Source: Candidatus Solibacter sp.
GTDB taxonomy: Bacteria; Acidobacteriota; Terriglobia; Bryobacterales; Bryobacteraceae
Direction of reading: 5' to 3'
NCBI GenBank assembly: GCA_017883345.1
Contig: JADGNT010000194.1
Coordinates: 1-8,237, forward strand
DNA length: 8,237 nucleotides
Shown: positions 6,104 through 8,237 of the stretch, piece after piece
How positions within the stretch are numbered: position 1 is the first letter of the stretch
How the letters are laid out: each line of letters starts with the position of its first letter
Translations under genes and position numbers: made by a program
The notes under the pieces: generated by a model
The model's database searches: none
What the model saw: only the letters and a program-made list of their open reading frames with translations
What the model was told of the DNA's origin: nothing

Positions 6104-6928
6104 TTACTTTTTCTTCCTCAGGTAGATGGTGCCGTTGTAAGTCTTGAAGGTGGCTTCCGTGCCGCCGCCGTTGATGGTGCCGGTAATGGTGCGATCCATC
6201 TTCACCTTGAATTTGCCGTCGGCCGTGTCATTCTTCTGCGTGATGGCTCCGCCGGCGCCGAGTTTGAAATCGAAGTCGCTATAGATTTCTCCGTAATCGG
6301 TGCGCAGTTTCACGTTGGCCTTGAAGTCCGCCGGAAGAGTCACGTCGATCGTGCCGTTCATGCTGCTGAAGGAGAGCGGCTTGTTCGCGTCCACAGAGTC
6401 CATGGTGACCTTCATGGCGCCGTTCATGGTGTTCGCCAGCACCGAACCGGATACGTTGTTCAACGTGATCTTGCCGTTGTGGTTGGTGATGTCCAGTTCG
6501 CCCTTCACGCCTTCCACGGCGATTTCACCGTTCATGGTGCGCAACGCCAGCGAGGTATCTGACGGCACGGAGACCACCAGGTCCCCGTGTTGCGCGCGCT
6601 GCATGCGCACGGTGATGACGTTGTTTTCCTCTTCCACCTGAAGACCCCGCGGCGGAAGATCGAGACGCCGCATGCCGTCGGCCGCCTTGTCGGGGACCGC
6701 TTTGCCGGGTTTCACACCGGACTGGCCGCCGCCGCGCGCCTCCACGATCACTTCCTTGCCTGGGTAGGTTTTCACCGTGATCGATCCCCCCATCAGGCTC
6801 ACATTCACCTTGCGCGCGTGCGTGGTATCGCGAGCGGGTACAACCACCCGTTCGCTAGTGGCATCCTGTGCCAGGCCGAGTGAACAGACCATCAGAGTCA
6901 TGCCCAAAAGGGCGCTATTTCGCTTCAT
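6104..6928 (-). CDS. Exported DUF4097-type beta-solenoid-like protein (second of pair)
   Basis: A 274-residue protein of unknown biochemical function. Residues 1-20 form a signal peptide (basic MKR, then a hydrophobic stretch ending LGLA), so it is probably exported. The rest resembles the DUF4097 family. Short beta strands alternate with Asn-Gly turns at MNG 132-134, HNG 150-152, MNG 168-170, MNG 190-192, DYG 211-213 and YNG 264-266, spaced about 18-22 residues apart where consecutive, as in the rungs of a beta-solenoid. It ends in a lysine cluster (RKKK). The start has a good ribosome site (AAGGAAAA, 6933-6940), and the gene begins 13 bp after its paralogue. No catalytic motif is seen. A surface, scaffold or envelope-stress role is inference from the family and neighbours only. 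Confidence 0.85.
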   Translation of the reverse strand: MKRNSALLGMTLMVCSLGLAQDATSERVVVPARDTTHARKVNVSLMGGSITVKTYPGKEVIVEARGGGQSGVKPGKAVPDKAADGMRRLDLPPRGLQVEEENNVITVRMQRAQHGDLVVSVPSDTSLALRTMNGEIAVEGVKGELDITNHNGKITLNNVSGSVLANTMNGAMKVTMDSVDANKPLSFSSMNGTIDVTLPADFKANVKLRTDYGEIYSDFDFKLGAGGAITQKNDTADGKFKVKMDRTITGTINGGGTEATFKTYNGTIYLRKKK

Positions 6929-6932
6929 GGTA

Positions 6933-6940
6933 TTTTCCTT
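6933..6940 (-). promoter_or_regulatory. Ribosome binding site of the second DUF4097 gene
   Basis: AAGGAAAA on the minus strand, with its GGA seven bases before the ATG at 6928, supports that start. It lies in the 13-bp gap after the upstream gene. Confidence 0.7.
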
Positions 6941-6941
6941 T

Positions 6942-7802
6942 TCAGATCGTTCTGGAGTGCAGCCGGATGCTGCCGTTCAGCGTGTCGAAGGACAGTTCCG
7001 GTCCGCCCTTGCCTGCGCGCCCGGTCGTCTGCCGGTTCGAGCGGTAGACAAATTTCCCGTTGACGCTATCCCCGGCGGCTGCCGTTTGGGGCAGCGCCGC
7101 CACTTCGAAATCCGTATAGATGCCGCCGTTGAGCTTCTTGAATTTCAGGTCGGCGTTCAGCCCATTCTGGAAGTAGACGTCCACCGATCCGTTGAGCGTC
7201 TTGAACTGTGTGGCCTTGGACGGATTCTTGCTGAACGTGACTTTCACCTTGCCGTTGAGCGTGCTGACCAGCCCCGAGCCGGCCACGTCCTCCATCTCGA
7301 TAGCGCCGTTCAGCCCGTGGATGTCGTAGTCGCCGGTGGTCTTCTTTACTTGTATGTCGCCGTGATTCACGCCTTTCAGCACGAGTTCAGTGTCATACGG
7401 TACCTGGACCTCGAAATCGAACACCACCCGATACCCGTAGTAGTTATCGCCGCGGTAATTCGTGCCGTTGGCACTGCGGAACGGGCCGTCCTCGTAGAGC
7501 CGCACGAAGTTGCCCTGCTGCGACATGTCCATTTTGACGTCGCGCTTGGCCTCGGCCATGGCCTCATTCGAATCGGCGTAGATATGCTTTTCAATCGACA
7601 CCTGCAACTGCGAGCCAGCGTAGCCCGTTATGTGAATAAAGCCGTGGATATTGTCCACCAGCAGCTTCCTAGCGCCGGACCCGGCGGCGTCGAAGGTGCG
7701 CTTGAGCGTCTCCTTCTCGTCGAGCTTCCAGCGGTGGTCGTCGCCCCAGCCGCCGGCCGCCAGCGGCAAGGCCGCGAGGGCCAGAATGAATGCCCTTCTC
7801 AT
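6942..7802 (-). CDS. Exported DUF4097-type beta-solenoid-like protein (first of pair)
   Basis: A 286-residue protein of unknown biochemical function, paralogous in design to its downstream neighbour. An N-terminal signal peptide (MRR, then a hydrophobic stretch to about residue 18) predicts export. After a charged linker, the chain is mostly short strands with Leu-Asn-Gly turns: LNG at 164-166, 182-184, 203-205, 224-226 and 275-277, plus NHG at 146-148. The first spacings are 18-21 residues, as expected for solenoid rungs of the DUF4097 type. A tyrosine- and asparagine-rich insertion (about 111-124) is absent from the paralogue. The ATG overlaps the upstream HEAT gene's stop as ATGA and has GGAGG (7810-7814) seven bases before it. 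There are no enzyme motifs. A role in the cell envelope is inferred. Confidence 0.85.
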   Translation of the reverse strand: MRRAFILALAALPLAAGGWGDDHRWKLDEKETLKRTFDAAGSGARKLLVDNIHGFIHITGYAGSQLQVSIEKHIYADSNEAMAEAKRDVKMDMSQQGNFVRLYEDGPFRSANGTNYRGDNYYGYRVVFDFEVQVPYDTELVLKGVNHGDIQVKKTTGDYDIHGLNGAIEMEDVAGSGLVSTLNGKVKVTFSKNPSKATQFKTLNGSVDVYFQNGLNADLKFKKLNGGIYTDFEVAALPQTAAAGDSVNGKFVYRSNRQTTGRAGKGGPELSFDTLNGSIRLHSRTI

Positions 7803-8237
7803 CGTTCCGCCTCCATCTTGTGCAGGGCCCAGGCGGCGCGCTGCCGCACCATTTCATCCATTTGCGTGTCCCGGGAAATCCGCGCCAGGCCGGGCGCGGT
7901 GGAGCGCGCGTTCCATTGCACCAGCATGTCGACCAGCGCGATCTGCACCAGCGGCGATTCCTGCGCCGGGATGGCATTCACCATGGAGCGCGCCACTTCC
8001 GGGTCGGCGGCGAACTTCTGGAGCGCGTCCACCGCGGAGAGCCGCACGTTGACGTTGCTGTCGTGATTCACCACCTGGAGCAGGGCGTCAAGCACCAGCG
8101 GGTCGGGTGGCGCGATCTTCTCGCTGTAGGTGACCCCCCGCATGCGCGCGCTGGGCGATTGCTGCTGCAACATGGAGAGCGCCACCAGTTGGTGCAGGTT
8201 CTCCACCTGTGCGCGGAGTTGCGCCATCTCGGGATTG
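7799..8237 (-). CDS. HEAT-repeat protein, C-terminal part (5' end beyond window)
   Basis: About 145 residues are visible. The frame stays open to the right edge (N-P-E before an internal methionine at 8227), so the true start lies outside and that methionine should not be taken as the start. The visible part begins with a probable coiled coil (MAQLRAQVENLHQLVALSML) and a glutamine stretch. Two to three HEAT-type helical pairs follow, marked by NVRLSAVDAL, SPLVQIALVDML and MVRQRAAWAL. In Acidobacteriota I recall this C-terminal design on membrane proteins with an N-terminal zf-HC2 anti-sigma zinc finger. If so, a sigma factor gene may lie just upstream, outside the window; that is inference. 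It is coupled by ATGA to the DUF4097 gene that follows. Confidence 0.75.
   Translation of the reverse strand, partial: NPEMAQLRAQVENLHQLVALSMLQQQSPSARMRGVTYSEKIAPPDPLVLDALLQVVNHDSNVNVRLSAVDALQKFAADPEVARSMVNAIPAQESPLVQIALVDMLVQWNARSTAPGLARISRDTQMDEMVRQRAAWALHKMEAER
7810..7814 (-). promoter_or_regulatory. Ribosome binding site of the first DUF4097 gene
   Basis: GGAGG on the minus strand, seven bases before the ATG at 7802, lies inside the 3' end of the HEAT-repeat gene. It confirms the start of the DUF4097 gene and suggests strong re-initiation at the ATGA overlap. Confidence 0.8.

Noticed and set aside
6777..8066. Plus-strand open frame of 429 codons opposite the DUF4097 and HEAT genes
   Set aside because: It is antisense to three genes that have signal peptides, ribosome sites and ATGA coupling. 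Its own product has no recognisable domain.

Overview
The window is GC-rich chromosomal DNA from what looks like an Acidobacteriota soil bacterium, most likely of the Solibacter/Bryobacterales type. That guess rests on the protein flavour: the form of the methionyl-tRNA synthetase knuckle, and a HEAT-repeat protein followed by two DUF4097 proteins, an arrangement I associate with that phylum. No rRNA or tRNA gene, insertion sequence or CRISPR array is visible.

Left edge (1-493): probably the last nine codons of a plus-strand gene, followed by two hairpins, a strikingly AT-rich patch (about 157-180), and roughly 310 bases of GC-rich sequence with small hairpins but no recognisable gene. Next comes a plus-strand type II toxin-antitoxin pair (494-1053): a ribbon-helix-helix antitoxin and a MazF/PemK-family endoribonuclease joined by a TTGA overlap. 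The toxin gene ends tail-to-tail inside the 3' end of the next gene, with a 20-bp convergent overlap.

Minus-strand housekeeping block (5947 down to 1034): larC (nickel-pincer cofactor synthesis), metG (methionyl-tRNA synthetase), tatD (TatD-family metal-dependent DNase) and a long-chain polyprenyl diphosphate synthase. These look like one transcription unit: larC/metG share ATGA, metG/tatD share GTGA, and tatD and the prenyl synthase are 14 bp apart. The metG/tatD junction carries a perfect 15-bp tandem duplication that copies the stop/start signal itself.

Minus-strand envelope-type block (8237 down to 6104): the C-terminal part of a HEAT-repeat protein cut by the window edge, then two exported DUF4097 beta-solenoid-like paralogues, coupled by ATGA and by good Shine-Dalgarno sites. 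The two blocks are separated by a 32-bp inverted repeat (31 of 32 pairs) built from the 10-mer CCGATGAACG. It looks like a dispersed REP-type palindrome and may also end transcription of the upstream block. I found no convincing new defence or metabolic system. The most interesting items are the junction duplication, the palindrome, the orphan larC with a possible leaderless start, and the DUF4097 pair.
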